The position numbers and the translations under genes are program-made. Shown piece after piece: positions 26,023 through 34,539 of a stretch of 64,000 nt of DNA (position 1 is its first letter; each line of letters opens with the position of its first letter). Source of the stretch: Chlorobium sp. N1 (GTDB taxonomy: Bacteria; Bacteroidota; Chlorobiia; Chlorobiales; Chlorobiaceae); contig NZ_SJPA01000005.1 in NCBI RefSeq assembly GCF_004332115.1, forward strand, positions 62,001 to 126,000, read 5' to 3'. The notes below the pieces were generated by a model that was given only the letters and a program-made list of their open reading frames with translations, searched no databases and had not been told where the DNA came from.

Positions 26023-27200
26023 ACGCCCGAGGTGCGCAGCATCCTGCCGAGCTTCGAGAATCGATAGTAGTGGGCCCAGCCGTGCTTGAGCCAGTGTCCG
26101 ACGATCGGCATGGGGAAAAAGATCTCCTTCATGCCGTCGGCATAGACGAATCCGGCTCCGTTGCCGATATCCATCACGCAGAGGATGTTCAGGTGCTCCT
26201 GGTACCCTTTCGGCTCTCCGGGGGCGCCCTTCACGGCAATTGCGGCGTTGTGGGCGGCGTTGACGGCCATGGTCTCGGCCAGATGGCCCTGCTTGGCCTT
26301 CCACTCCGGTCCCTCGAGCGCGGCCGAGTCGCCGATCGCGTACCAGTTCTCCACGCCCTGGATCCGGCAGTAGTCGTCGATCTGGATGAAGCCCGACGGG
26401 TTGAGGGCAAGGTTTGATGCACGGATGACAGGGTGGCCGTCGAGCGCGGAGATGAACATGGTGAAATCGCTCTCGAGACGGCTTCCGTCCTCGAAATTGA
26501 CCCCTCCCTCGTCGAACCCGGTAATCTTCTTGCCGTAACGCGTCTTGAAGTTGTTCGCCCTGAACATCGAGTCCATGGCGTCGAGCGCCTTCTGTCCCAT
26601 CCTCGCACCCGGCTGGGGCATCGGGGCGAAGAAGGTCATCTCGTAACGGTCGCGGATGCCGAGCTTCTTCAGCTTGTGGTGCAGGTTGAAGAAGAGCTCG
26701 AACGCCGGGCCGCCGCGCACCGCGCTCTTGTCCTTCGGGTTGCCTCCGAACCCGAAGGCGATCTTTCCGCTCCCCCTGGCGATGATGGCGTCGACCTTCT
26801 CCTTCAGGATGAGGGAGTTCTCGGGGCAGGCGCAGATGGAACGTGCATGCTCCATGCCGGGATATTTGATCTTGGCCGCTCCGAGCGCCACGACCACCAC
26901 GTCGGCCTCGCTCCGCTCACCGCCGTTCTCGAGCGTCACCCTGCGGCGCTCGCCGTCAAGGGCGGTCACACGGTCGACGGTCAGCGTGAAGCCGTGCCGG
27001 CGGGCGAGTTTGTCGAGGGCGATCGAGGCATCGTCGTACTTCATCGTTCCGACGGGAATCCAGATCGAGATGGGATAGATGAACAGGTGGTCGCGGTCGG
27101 AGACAAGCTCGACCTCGAACCCTTTCCTGCGGAATGCTATTGCGGCTTCGGCACCGGCGATGCCGCCGCCGAGAATAAGTGCCCGTTTCTTGTTTTTCAC
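26019..27200 (-). CDS. Sulfide:quinone oxidoreductase-like flavoprotein
   Basis: A 393-residue membrane-associated flavoprotein of the SQR/FCSD family. FAD-binding LILGGGIAGAEAAIAFR is at the N-terminus, SDRDHLFIYPISIWIP and VVVALGAAKIKYPG are family phrases, and the C-terminal WYAIGDSAAL closes the FAD site. Candidate redox cysteines are in ICACPENS (about 128-130) and in NILCVMDIGNGAGFVY (about 340), which match the positions expected for sulfide oxidation, though I cannot tell which SQR type it is. Green sulfur bacteria commonly have several SQR homologues. A promoter-like TATAAT lies 57-62 bases upstream. Confidence 0.82.
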   Translation of the reverse strand: MKNKKRALILGGGIAGAEAAIAFRRKGFEVELVSDRDHLFIYPISIWIPVGTMKYDDASIALDKLARRHGFTLTVDRVTALDGERRRVTLENGGERSEADVVVVALGAAKIKYPGMEHARSICACPENSLILKEKVDAIIARGSGKIAFGFGGNPKDKSAVRGGPAFELFFNLHHKLKKLGIRDRYEMTFFAPMPQPGARMGQKALDAMDSMFRANNFKTRYGKKITGFDEGGVNFEDGSRLESDFTMFISALDGHPVIRASNLALNPSGFIQIDDYCRIQGVENWYAIGDSAALEGPEWKAKQGHLAETMAVNAAHNAAIAVKGAPGEPKGYQEHLNILCVMDIGNGAGFVYADGMKEIFFPMPIVGHWLKHGWAHYYRFSKLGRMLRTSGV

Positions 27201-27255
27201 TGCAGTTTGCCGTTAATCGTGAATAAGCATGCCCCTGAAGGCACAATGTGACAAC

Positions 27256-27290
27256 ATTATAAGCATATGCCAATAATTATGAAACTGCTT
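27256..27290 (-). promoter_or_regulatory. Promoter-like element upstream of the SQR-like gene
   Basis: Read on the minus strand, GCATATGCTTATAAT ends in a consensus -10 hexamer TATAAT (plus 27256-27261), about 56 bases before the SQR-like start at 27200. The hexamer 17 bases further upstream is a weak -35 (TTCATA). The element is nearly identical to that in front of the osmC gene. Confidence 0.5.
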
Positions 27291-27305
27291 TTTTACCGCT
27301 GCGGC

Positions 27306-27779
27306 TTACCGGAGGCTGGTGCAGCGCCCCTCCCTGACGAGCGGCCGGCCGCAGTGGGGGCAGCGCTCGGTGCGGCAGGGGGTGCCGCTGTGGTGAGCCG
27401 AGCGATAGCTGCAGTGGAGACAGACGCAGACACCGGGATCTGAAGCGGGGCCGCTTCCGTCGTGCGCCGTGATGTTGCCGCCTTCTATGCAGATGGACTT
27501 GCCTTCGACGATGGCTTCGGCAACCTTCCGCCGTGCCGACTGGAGTATCCGGCCGAAGGTCTGGCGGGAGATCTTCATGAACTCGGCGGCTTCGGCATGG
27601 TAGTGGCCGAGCTTGTCGGCGAGGCGGAGGGCCTCGAGTTCGTCGAGCGTGACGACGACGTCCTTGAGGCGGGACGGGGCGACGCCTTCCGGCTTGAAGC
27701 AGGTGACGCGGGGCAGGTCGCCGACGCAGCGGCACTGGACCGGGCGGCCCGGACGGGTGTTTTTCATCTCACTTCCCAT
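27306..27779 (-). CDS. UPF0251/DUF134 family DNA-binding protein
   Basis: A 157-residue protein. The N-terminal half is UPF0251 (DUF134): MKNTRPGRPVQCRCVGDLPRV, then VVTLDELEALRLADKLGHYH, AAEFMKISRQTFGRILQSARRKVAEAI, which reads as a helix-turn-helix of the sigma-region-4 type. The C-terminal part adds a cysteine/histidine-rich tail (CVCLHCSYRS, then CRTERCPHCGRPLVREG), a possible metal site. The ATG at 27779 is chosen because GAGG lies 6 bases upstream; starts at 27767 or 27791 are possible. It is a likely regulator of neighbouring genes; the target is not shown by sequence. Confidence 0.8.
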   Translation of the reverse strand: MGSEMKNTRPGRPVQCRCVGDLPRVTCFKPEGVAPSRLKDVVVTLDELEALRLADKLGHYHAEAAEFMKISRQTFGRILQSARRKVAEAIVEGKSICIEGGNITAHDGSGPASDPGVCVCLHCSYRSAHHSGTPCRTERCPHCGRPLVREGRCTSLR

Positions 27780-27948
27780 CGTTTTCCTCACACCGCATAC
27801 GTGGCACCGGGGCGGGCCGTGAGTGCGACGGCCGGCGGAAAGCCGGCCACTGCGGATGGATGCGAAAGGAAGGCAACAGGAAGATGCAGGGTGGGTAAAA
27901 CCTGTTCCATAAAGAACCTCTGGGAGATTGACGGATCAGCCGCGTTCC

Positions 27949-28356
27949 TCAGGAACCGGCAAGCGTGGTCGTAAGCTCGAACACCGGAGGATCCTGGAGG
28001 TGCTTCTTCACCGCGCAGAGGTTGGCGGCGTTGACGACGGCATCACGATATTTTTCGGGGAAATCGGCCGGAAGCTCGATGTTGAGTGCGATTTTGGCGA
28101 CACCGCGCCCGTCCGCCCGGGGAAAATGGGACTGCACGATGCGGACATTGTCGGTCGGAATGCCCCGCTGCTGGCAGAACGAGTAGACGTAGATGCCGGC
28201 GCAGGTGCCGATCGAGGCCAGGAAGAGCGCGAAAGGTTCCGGCGCCGATCCCTCGCCGCCACCGTTCGGGGACTGGTCGGTCTTGATGGTGAATCCCCTG
28301 AACTCGGCATTGACTTTCTTGCCGCCGCCGAAGGAAATGATCATATCGTTGTCCAT
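27949..28356 (-). CDS. OsmC-family protein
   Basis: A 135-residue OsmC-family protein, usually a cytoplasmic thiol-dependent peroxidase or reductase of organic hydroperoxides. Seen: FGGGKKVNAEFRGF at the N-terminus, then PFALFLASIGTCAGIYVYSFCQQRG, carrying one conserved cysteine in the GTCAG phrase and a second in SFCQQRG, the usual redox pair. Later, IALNIELPADFPEKYRDAVVNAANLCAVKKHL matches the second half of the fold. A promoter-like element lies about 67 bases upstream. Confidence 0.85.
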   Translation of the reverse strand: MDNDMIISFGGGKKVNAEFRGFTIKTDQSPNGGGEGSAPEPFALFLASIGTCAGIYVYSFCQQRGIPTDNVRIVQSHFPRADGRGVAKIALNIELPADFPEKYRDAVVNAANLCAVKKHLQDPPVFELTTTLAGS

Positions 28357-28422
28357 AGTATCGAAACAGAATAGAGGTGAAAATTGATGCGTGAGGCTTC
28401 CCGAACGAAAATCAGGAAGACA

Positions 28423-28450
28423 ATTATAAACATATACTCATATAGAACCA
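28423..28450 (-). promoter_or_regulatory. Promoter-like element upstream of osmC-like gene
   Basis: On the minus strand GTATATGTTTATAAT ends in TATAAT (plus 28423-28428), differing at only two of fifteen positions from the element in front of the SQR-like gene. It is about 67 bases from the start at 28356. No strong -35 is evident. Confidence 0.5.
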
Positions 28451-28477
28451 AACAGAGATCGACGAAGCGAGGAAGGC

Positions 28478-29227
28478 TCAGGCGAGAAGGAAAAAGAGGG
28501 CGCCCGCCGTCCAGACAGCGATTTCCGTCACCTCGCTCACGGCTCCGAGCACGTCCCCGGTGATGCCCCCGATCTTCCGCAGGGAAAGCCAGCCGACCGA
28601 GAGCACGACCAGGCCGGCAACCGCAAACGCCAACAGGGTTTCAGCGGGAGCCGGCCTGAAGAGAAGCACCGTCAGAAGAAAAGCGGCAAGGCCCGAGAGG
28701 AGTGCGTGGCCGGGACCGGCGCCCTCGACAAACCCCCGGGCCGTCCCGCCGCCGCTTCGGGCATAGGGCAACCAGACCGCCAGCTGGACCTGCGCCGTGC
28801 GCGCAAGGATGACGCCGCAGACGATCCATCCGAACTGTCCGGCGGCAATCAGGCGCTCGAGCACCACCCATTTCAGGAGCAGCATGGAGCCGAGGGCAAG
28901 CGCGCCGTAGGATCCAACGCTCGGATCCTTCATGATTCGGAGCGCCGCATCGCGATCGCGCCCGCCCCAGAACCCGTCGGCGACATCGGCAAGGCCGTCT
29001 GCATGCATGCCGCGCGTCAGCACCAGCGCCCCAACGACAGCAAGCGCGGCACCCAGGCCGTCCCAGCCCGCTTCACGGCCAAGCCAGCCGAGTCCGGCAA
29101 GCAAGAGGCCGAGCAGCAGCCCGACGAGCGGGAACCAGTAAAGGGCCGAGCTGAAGGAGCGGGCCTCCCGGCCGGGTACGGTAAAGACCTGGAGGGTCCG
29201 GAGCGCCGTGACGAGTCCCTTGAGCAT
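28478..29227 (-). CDS. cobS: Cobalamin synthase (adenosylcobinamide-GDP ribazoletransferase)
   Basis: A 249-residue integral membrane enzyme that joins adenosylcobinamide-GDP to alpha-ribazole phosphate, the last assembly step of cobalamin. Family phrases are clear: GLVTALRTLQVFTVPG near the N-terminus, YWFPLVGLLLGLLLA, TRGMHADGLADVADGFWGG with the acidic motif (about 78-88), and RIMKDPSVGSYGALAL. Hydrophobic helices run through the rest. It lies 4 bases after cobT and ends the nucleotide-loop operon. Confidence 0.95.
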   Translation of the reverse strand: MLKGLVTALRTLQVFTVPGREARSFSSALYWFPLVGLLLGLLLAGLGWLGREAGWDGLGAALAVVGALVLTRGMHADGLADVADGFWGGRDRDAALRIMKDPSVGSYGALALGSMLLLKWVVLERLIAAGQFGWIVCGVILARTAQVQLAVWLPYARSGGGTARGFVEGAGPGHALLSGLAAFLLTVLLFRPAPAETLLAFAVAGLVVLSVGWLSLRKIGGITGDVLGAVSEVTEIAVWTAGALFFLLA

Positions 29228-29231
29228 AGGG

Positions 29232-30296
29232 CTACTCCCCCTCCCCCCTGGCGACGCTTGCCGAGCTGAAGGTCGCCATCCCGTTGTAGATCCGCAGAGC
29301 GCCCTCGATCACGTGCATGGCCAGGGCCCCGCCGGTGCCTTCGCCGAGGCGAAGGTCGAGGTCGAGGATCGGTCGTGTGCCGATCGCCTGCATCACCCTC
29401 CGGTGCCCCTGTTCGTTCGAGAGATGGCTGAAGAAGAGGTACCCCGCAGCAGCCGGACAGATCTTCATGGCCGCAAGCGCACCGGCCGAGGAGATGAAGC
29501 CGTCGACGACGACCGGAAGCCGCCGGGAGGCCGCTCCGATGATGAAGCCTGCGATACCGGCGATCTCGAATCCGCCGAGAGAGGCAAGCGCACCAAGAGG
29601 GGTGGCGCAGCGCTCGCGGTTGCACTCGATCGCGCGTCGGATCACGGCTTTCTTGTGCTCGAGCCGCTGCTCGTCGATTCCTGTTCCCCGACCGGTTATC
29701 TCTTCAACGGCAATGTCCAGCAGCACCGAATAGAGCGCCGTCGCCGGGGTGGTGTTGGCGATGCCCATCTCGCCCGTTCCGAGCAGGTGGAAGCCGTTGT
29801 CGGCGGCCTCGACGGCAAGGGCCGCCCCGGCCATGAGTGCCTGCAGCGTCTCCTCTCCGCTCATCGCAGGACCCTCGACCATATTGCTGCTGCCGTGGCG
29901 CACCTTCCTCTGCAGAAGGCCCGCCGTTTCGGGAAAGTCGTGGTTCACTCCCATGTCGACCACCTCGAGCTCTGCTCCGGCGTGACGCGAAAGCACGTTG
30001 ATGGCCGCCCCGCCGGCAAGCATGTTGTAGACCATCTGGGGGGTGACCTCGGCCGGGTAGGCCGATACCCCTTCGGCGGCGACACCGTGGTCTGCGGCGA
30101 AGCAGCAGATCTTCTTCTTTTCGAGCACGGGCTTCAGGCTTCCGGTCGCCATGACGAACTGCCTGGCGATCTCCTCGAGGCGCCCGAGGCTGCCCTGCGG
30201 CTTGGTGAGGTCGTCGAGATGGGCCTGTGCCGGAGCTTCAAGAGTGCCGTCAACGGGGCGGACGGCGTCGACTAGTGCCTGGAACTGCTGCTGCAT
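29232..30296 (-). CDS. cobT: Nicotinate-nucleotide:dimethylbenzimidazole phosphoribosyltransferase
   Basis: A 354-residue CobT that converts a lower-ligand base plus nicotinate mononucleotide to alpha-ribotide. Seen: [20 protein letters not shown] (26-45), [31 protein letters not shown] (about 170-185) and [16 protein letters not shown], plus [11 protein letters not shown] and [19 protein letters not shown] at the end, which hold the catalytic glutamate region. Length is standard. It stands 37 bases after cobU and 4 before cobS. Confidence 0.96.
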   Translation of the reverse strand: MQQQFQALVDAVRPVDGTLEAPAQAHLDDLTKPQGSLGRLEEIARQFVMATGSLKPVLEKKKICCFAADHGVAAEGVSAYPAEVTPQMVYNMLAGGAAINVLSRHAGAELEVVDMGVNHDFPETAGLLQRKVRHGSSNMVEGPAMSGEETLQALMAGAALAVEAADNGFHLLGTGEMGIANTTPATALYSVLLDIAVEEITGRGTGIDEQRLEHKKAVIRRAIECNRERCATPLGALASLGGFEIAGIAGFIIGAASRRLPVVVDGFISSAGALAAMKICPAAAGYLFFSHLSNEQGHRRVMQAIGTRPILDLDLRLGEGTGGALAMHVIEGALRIYNGMATFSSASVARGEGE

Positions 30297-30333
30297 GGGA
30301 CGTACTACGGATGAATCGTTGGTGGAAACGGGA

Positions 30334-30858
30334 TTATTTGAGTCTCAGGGGAAGACCGCTCGCAAGCAGCCAGGCCTCGTCGGAGAGGGTGGCTGCGCGC
30401 TGGTTGATGATGCCGGCCATGTCGCGGAACCGCCGGGCCATGGCGTTTTCCGGCACGATGCCCATGCCGGTTTCATTGGTGACGAGGATGACGGAGCAGG
30501 GAGGATCCCGCAACACGCCGAGAAGGCTTTCGATCTCACGCTCGATGGCCGATTCGTCCTCGCCGAACCGGTACATGAGGTTCCCCGTCCAGACGGTGAG
30601 GCAATCGAGCAGCACGACGCCGGTCCCTGCAGGCACCCGGCCGAGCGCCTCGCCGATCCCCACCGGCTCCTCGATGGTCGTGAACGCATCGCTGCGTTCT
30701 TCCCTGTGGCGTCGGATGCGCGCCTCCATCTCGCCGTCGAAGGCCTCCGCTGTGGCCAGGAACACACGCCGCTCATGCTGCATCGCGAGATTCAGGGCGA
30801 ACGTGCTCTTGCCGCTGCGCGCCCCGCCGGTCACGAAAACGATCCGCTTGTCCATCAC
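30334..30858 (-). CDS. cobU: Adenosylcobinamide kinase/guanylyltransferase
   Basis: A 174-residue bifunctional enzyme that phosphorylates adenosylcobinamide and then attaches GMP. The P-loop is [16 protein letters not shown] (10-25). The guanylylation region has [20 protein letters not shown] (48-67), with the histidine that is guanylylated in Salmonella Cob[16 protein letters not shown] and [29 protein letters not shown] complete the family pattern. Start overlaps the cbiR stop (ATGA). Confidence 0.95.
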   Translation of the reverse strand: MMDKRIVFVTGGARSGKSTFALNLAMQHERRVFLATAEAFDGEMEARIRRHREERSDAFTTIEEPVGIGEALGRVPAGTGVVLLDCLTVWTGNLMYRFGEDESAIEREIESLLGVLRDPPCSVILVTNETGMGIVPENAMARRFRDMAGIINQRAATLSDEAWLLASGLPLRLK

Positions 30859-31661
30859 GCACGCCTCCTTCGTCTCTCGAACAGGCTGCAGGAATCGAGG
30901 AAGTCCTCCTCACTGAAGATCTCCATCGTAAAGACCCTGTCCATGTCGCCGGAGCGCTGCAGGCGCTCCATGACAAGATCGAGCACCGAAGCGTCGAGAT
31001 GGCAAAGCGAGACATGGTCGCGTCCGTCCAGCACTCCGTGCACATGGAGCACCCTGGTGCGCGAAAGGTACCGATCAATCGCCTCTTCGACGCTGTAGCC
31101 GAAGAGCACGAGGTGCCCGATGTCGATCGTCACGCTCATGCCGAGCGCGTCGACCACCGGCCAGATATGTTCGTAGGGGTAGTTGAGGGTTTCGACGGCG
31201 AACTCCGAGGCAGAGGCGTCGCTCGAGGCGATGAGCCGCGCGGCCGAAGAGCGGAAGGCATCCTGGAAACGTGACACCTTCGATGCGTCGCAGTCTCTGA
31301 GGTCGACGCCCTTGCCGGCCTCGGCGTGTACGACATAGGCCGAACGGGGAAGGCTCTCGGTCAGCTCGACGATGCGCTGGCACTTCTCGACCGAACGTTC
31401 CCGTTCGTCCCGGTCGGCATGGCCGAGATAGGCGTCGAGCGGCAGGTGCACCGAGTAGGTCAGTTCATGCTCTGCGGCCAGTTCGGAGAGGCGGCGTATG
31501 TCGTCGGGTGAGGGAAGGTTCGAGAACTCGTCGGATTCGAAGAGGACGAGCTCGATGTCGTCGACCCGGTCCTTGAGATACTCGACGTTGGGAATGATCT
31601 CGTCGGGTTTGATATAGGAGGTGGTCCCGAACCGGCAGGGAAACGGAAGGCGTGAAGACAT
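30855..31661 (-). CDS. cbiR: Cobamide-remodelling enzyme CbiR
   Basis: A 268-residue protein of the AP-endonuclease/TIM-barrel superfamily. The N-terminus FPCRFGTTSYIKPDEIIPNV and the following VDDIELVLFES, TYSVHLPLDAYLG, AYVVHAEAGKGVDL, VETLNYPYEHIWPVVDAL and VTIDIGHLVLFGYSV match CbiR, which hydrolyses the nucleotide loop of imported cobamides, leaving a precursor that CobU, CobT and CobS rebuild. The barrel carries candidate metal ligands in HLPLD, HAEAG and the later His/Glu residues. It lies between btuD and cobU, as expected for a salvage and remodelling role. Confidence 0.88.
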   Translation of the reverse strand: MSSRLPFPCRFGTTSYIKPDEIIPNVEYLKDRVDDIELVLFESDEFSNLPSPDDIRRLSELAAEHELTYSVHLPLDAYLGHADRDERERSVEKCQRIVELTESLPRSAYVVHAEAGKGVDLRDCDASKVSRFQDAFRSSAARLIASSDASASEFAVETLNYPYEHIWPVVDALGMSVTIDIGHLVLFGYSVEEAIDRYLSRTRVLHVHGVLDGRDHVSLCHLDASVLDLVMERLQRSGDMDRVFTMEIFSEEDFLDSCSLFERRRRRA

Positions 31662-31664
31662 GGG

Positions 31665-32927
31665 TCAGGATGGTTGCTGTTGCAGTTTCATGATGAGTTC
31701 GTGCATGGTCTGCCATGATTGGGCGCCGCGGGCCGTCATCGATTCGAGAAGGCGGCTGGCCGCCCTTCCGTCGGTGTAGTCCCGCTCGGCAAGGCCGGCC
31801 GCGATGAAAACCCTCCGTCCGCGACGAAGTGCATCGTCGGCGAGCTCAAGGTTGACGAGATTGCCGGAACCGAACGGCACATGGCTTATAATGACGGCGT
31901 CGGCCTCGAGCGCCATCATGCGGGCGCACTCGGCGGCTATGGGGCCGACCGGCGAAAAGGGCTGTTCGAGCACCGAGGTGATGGAGAGCGCACGTGCCGC
32001 TTCGGCATCGGAATCCAGCTCGTTGAGCACGCCGGTCGTCACACCGAACCCCTCGAGCAGGAGGCGGCGGTAGAGCTCGATGCCGCTGCCTCCCCCTGCC
32101 ACCACGTGAGTGCGGAGGCCGGAGCTCCCGGCCAACTTGCGCCCCTCGAGGTTCCCGCTTACCTGGAGCGCACCGGTATAGGGATCGGGACGCACCTGGA
32201 GCTCGCAGTCGTAAACGGGACCGAGGAGCTCGGGACGGAGGACCTCGTGCGGGGCCCCGTCGGCGGCAAGCCGTCCCTCATGCATCAGGAGCAGCCGGTC
32301 GGACACGGCCGCCGAGAGCGAAAGGTCGTGGCTGACGAGGACGATCGTCAGCTGCCGCTCGCGGTTGAGGTTCAGAAGGATCTGCAGGACCTCGTTGCGG
32401 TGGTTGATGTCGAGATGTGAAATCGACTCGTCGAGCATGATGACGCGCGGCTCCTGGGCGAGAACCATGGCAAGCGCCACCCGCTGCTGCTCGCCACCGC
32501 TGAGCTCGCCGAAGTACCGGTCGGCGAGCGGCAGGACGTCGGTGTAGATCATCGCGCGTTCGACCAGGTCGTGATCCTGTGTCGAGATCCTGCCGAGCAG
32601 GCCCATGGAGCCTACGCGGCCGTTCATGACGATCTCCGAGACGCTGAAGGCCATCGGAGCATCGAGCTTCTGCGGCACGACGCCGAGGAGTGAGGCGCGC
32701 TCCCTCGGCTTGAGCTGCGAGACGCTGCGGCCGAACAGCTCGACCGAACCGGAAATCGGCTTTATGAGGGAGGCCGCCGTCTTCAACAGGGTGCTCTTGC
32801 CGCTGCCGTTGGGGCCGATAAGCGAGACGAACTCGCCCTCCCGGACAGAGAAGCTCACCCGGTCGAGCACCAGGCGGTGGCTGTAGCCGGCCGATACGGA
32901 CCGGAACGAGAGTGCGTCGTGAGCCAT
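31665..32927 (-). CDS. btuD: Corrinoid ABC importer ATPase (BtuD) with C-terminal domain
   Basis: A 420-residue ATPase. Residues about 1-250 are a FecE/BtuD ATPase: Walker A GPNGSGKST, signature [13 protein letters not shown], Walker B VIMLDESISHLD, and H-loop VLVSHDLS. The remaining roughly 165 residues (GLRTHVVAGGGSGIELYRRL, VTTGVLNELDSDAEAARAL, ADAVIISHVPFGSGNLVNLELA) form an extra alpha-beta domain with a Rossmann-like glycine-rich start (GGGSG), seen in long BtuD-type ATPases; its role is unknown to me. The gene is 2 bases from the BtuC gene and 3 bases from cbiR. Confidence 0.87.
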   Translation of the reverse strand: MAHDALSFRSVSAGYSHRLVLDRVSFSVREGEFVSLIGPNGSGKSTLLKTAASLIKPISGSVELFGRSVSQLKPRERASLLGVVPQKLDAPMAFSVSEIVMNGRVGSMGLLGRISTQDHDLVERAMIYTDVLPLADRYFGELSGGEQQRVALAMVLAQEPRVIMLDESISHLDINHRNEVLQILLNLNRERQLTIVLVSHDLSLSAAVSDRLLLMHEGRLAADGAPHEVLRPELLGPVYDCELQVRPDPYTGALQVSGNLEGRKLAGSSGLRTHVVAGGGSGIELYRRLLLEGFGVTTGVLNELDSDAEAARALSITSVLEQPFSPVGPIAAECARMMALEADAVIISHVPFGSGNLVNLELADDALRRGRRVFIAAGLAERDYTDGRAASRLLESMTARGAQSWQTMHELIMKLQQQPS

Positions 32928-32929
32928 AG

Positions 32930-34021
32930 TCAGCCGATCCAGGCCTGTTTCATCCGCTTCTGCAGGATGATGAGGAAAAAGGGGCCGCCGGCAAGTGCGG
33001 TGACGACGCCGACTGGGATCTCGACCGGAGCGAGAACGGTTCTTGCCACCGCATCGCAGAGCACAAGGAACAGGCCGCCTCCGAGCGCGGAGAGCGGAAT
33101 GAGGCGTCGGTGGTCGGGACCGAACGAAGCCCGGACCACGTGCGGCACGATGAGTCCGACGAAGCCGATCATGCCGGAGAGCGAAACGGCGGTGGCGGCA
33201 AGCAGGGTTGCAAGCAGCAGGCCAAGCGTGATGACGAAGCCGGCATTGATGCCCTGGTAGTGGGCCATGTCACGGCCGAGCACGAGAGCGTTGAAGGGGC
33301 GGGAGAGCACCCACGCTCCGCCAAGTCCAATCGCAACAAGGAGAGCGGCAACCTGCTGCTGGGAAGGGGACGCGGGCTGGAGACTTCCGAGCATCCACCA
33401 GATGACGTTATGCATCCCCTCGACGCTGGCGCTGGAAACCAGGAACATGATGATGCTCGAGCAGATGGCGCTGACGATGACGCCGGCGAGGATCAGGCTG
33501 TAGACGGAAGGCTGGCCTCCGCTCCCCTGGCTTGCAATAGCGTAGACCAGCACAAGCGTCAGCACCGCGGAAACGAACGCGACGATGGGAAGGCTGAGCG
33601 GCAGGGCGAGCGAGGCTCCGAGCAGGATGCTTATCGTTGCCCCGAGACCGGCCCCTCCGCTGACCCCGAGGACATAGGGTTCGGCGAGCGGGTTGCGGAG
33701 CAGTGCCTGGAAGACCACGCCGGAGGCAGAAAGGGCGGCTCCGGTGAGGAGCCCCATCAGAAGACGGCTCAGGCGGAGCGAAAAGATGGCACTGCCGGAG
33801 GCCGTCTCAAGGTCGGGAATGCCGATGCCGGAAGGCCCCATCATGAGCGAAAAGAGCAGCAGGATGGGCACCGCAGCAAGAAAGAGCGCAATACGGGCCC
33901 TCCGGGGCTTCGGGGACGTAAAGCGGTTGTCGAGACAGACCGCGCGTTTCCGCCGCGTATGGAGCTCCTGCAGCTTAATCCTCCACCCCCCTCTGGGCAG
34001 GGATTCCTGCTTCGAAACCAT
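32930..34021 (-). CDS. btuC: Corrinoid ABC importer permease (BtuC)
   Basis: A 363-residue FecCD/BtuC-family permease with about ten membrane helices. Seen: SGVVFQALLRNPLAEPYVLGVSGGAGLGATI, the conserved coupling region near the middle, and GMIGFVGLIVPHVVRASFGPDHRRLIPLSALGG plus VEIPVGVVTALAGGPFFLIIL at the C-terminus. It imports corrinoids with BtuD and BtuF. The likely ATG at 34021 lies 47 bases inside the cobO coding region, and no better downstream start is present before the first helix. Confidence 0.92.
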   Translation of the reverse strand: MVSKQESLPRGGWRIKLQELHTRRKRAVCLDNRFTSPKPRRARIALFLAAVPILLLFSLMMGPSGIGIPDLETASGSAIFSLRLSRLLMGLLTGAALSASGVVFQALLRNPLAEPYVLGVSGGAGLGATISILLGASLALPLSLPIVAFVSAVLTLVLVYAIASQGSGGQPSVYSLILAGVIVSAICSSIIMFLVSSASVEGMHNVIWWMLGSLQPASPSQQQVAALLVAIGLGGAWVLSRPFNALVLGRDMAHYQGINAGFVITLGLLLATLLAATAVSLSGMIGFVGLIVPHVVRASFGPDHRRLIPLSALGGGLFLVLCDAVARTVLAPVEIPVGVVTALAGGPFFLIILQKRMKQAWIG

Positions 34022-34517
34022 GTTTCAGCATGGTCATTTCAGTGGCGGTATCGGCCGCGTCGAGCAGTTCCTGCGGAGCGTTGCGCCCTGTCAGGACGAT
34101 GATCTTGCGGCTGTCGGCCTCGTCGATCGCCCTCAATAGCGGCCCGGCCTCGACAAGGTTGCGCGAAAGCGCAAAGCAGACCTCGTCGAGCAGCACGAAG
34201 TCATAGCGGGGATCGGCGAGGGCGGCGAGGGCGGCCGTCAGCCCTTCGGCAGCGGCATCGCGATGCAGCTGCATCTCGGGGCTTTCGGGATCGCGGGGAA
34301 GGAACCCCCTGCCGTGCTGTGACCACAGGACAAGCGGAGATGCGCTGAAGAACTTCTCTTCGCCGACCTCTCTGTCAGCTTTCACGAACTGTATCACGCG
34401 GGCGCGCATGCCGTGGCCGAGCGCACGGGCCAGCATGCCGAACGCAGCGGTGCTCTTGCCCTTGCCGTTGCCGGTAAACAGAAGCACGCGGGGCCTCTTC
34501 GATCCATTCTGTTCCAT
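33975..34517 (-). CDS. cobO: Cob(I)yrinic acid a,c-diamide adenosyltransferase
   Basis: A 180-residue CobO/BtuR-type enzyme that transfers the adenosyl group from ATP to the corrinoid cobalt. The N-terminus has the P-loop FTGNGKGKSTAAFGMLARAL; VIQFVKADREVGE, YDFVLLDEVCFAL and KIIVLTGRNAPQELLDAAD complete the family pattern. It stands 22 bases downstream of cbiB, in a gene order matching nucleotide-loop assembly. Confidence 0.95.
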   Translation of the reverse strand: MEQNGSKRPRVLLFTGNGKGKSTAAFGMLARALGHGMRARVIQFVKADREVGEEKFFSASPLVLWSQHGRGFLPRDPESPEMQLHRDAAAEGLTAALAALADPRYDFVLLDEVCFALSRNLVEAGPLLRAIDEADSRKIIVLTGRNAPQELLDAADTATEMTMLKHGFEAGIPAQRGVED

Positions 34518-34539
34518 TCTGGTGGGGAGGGTCTTTGGG

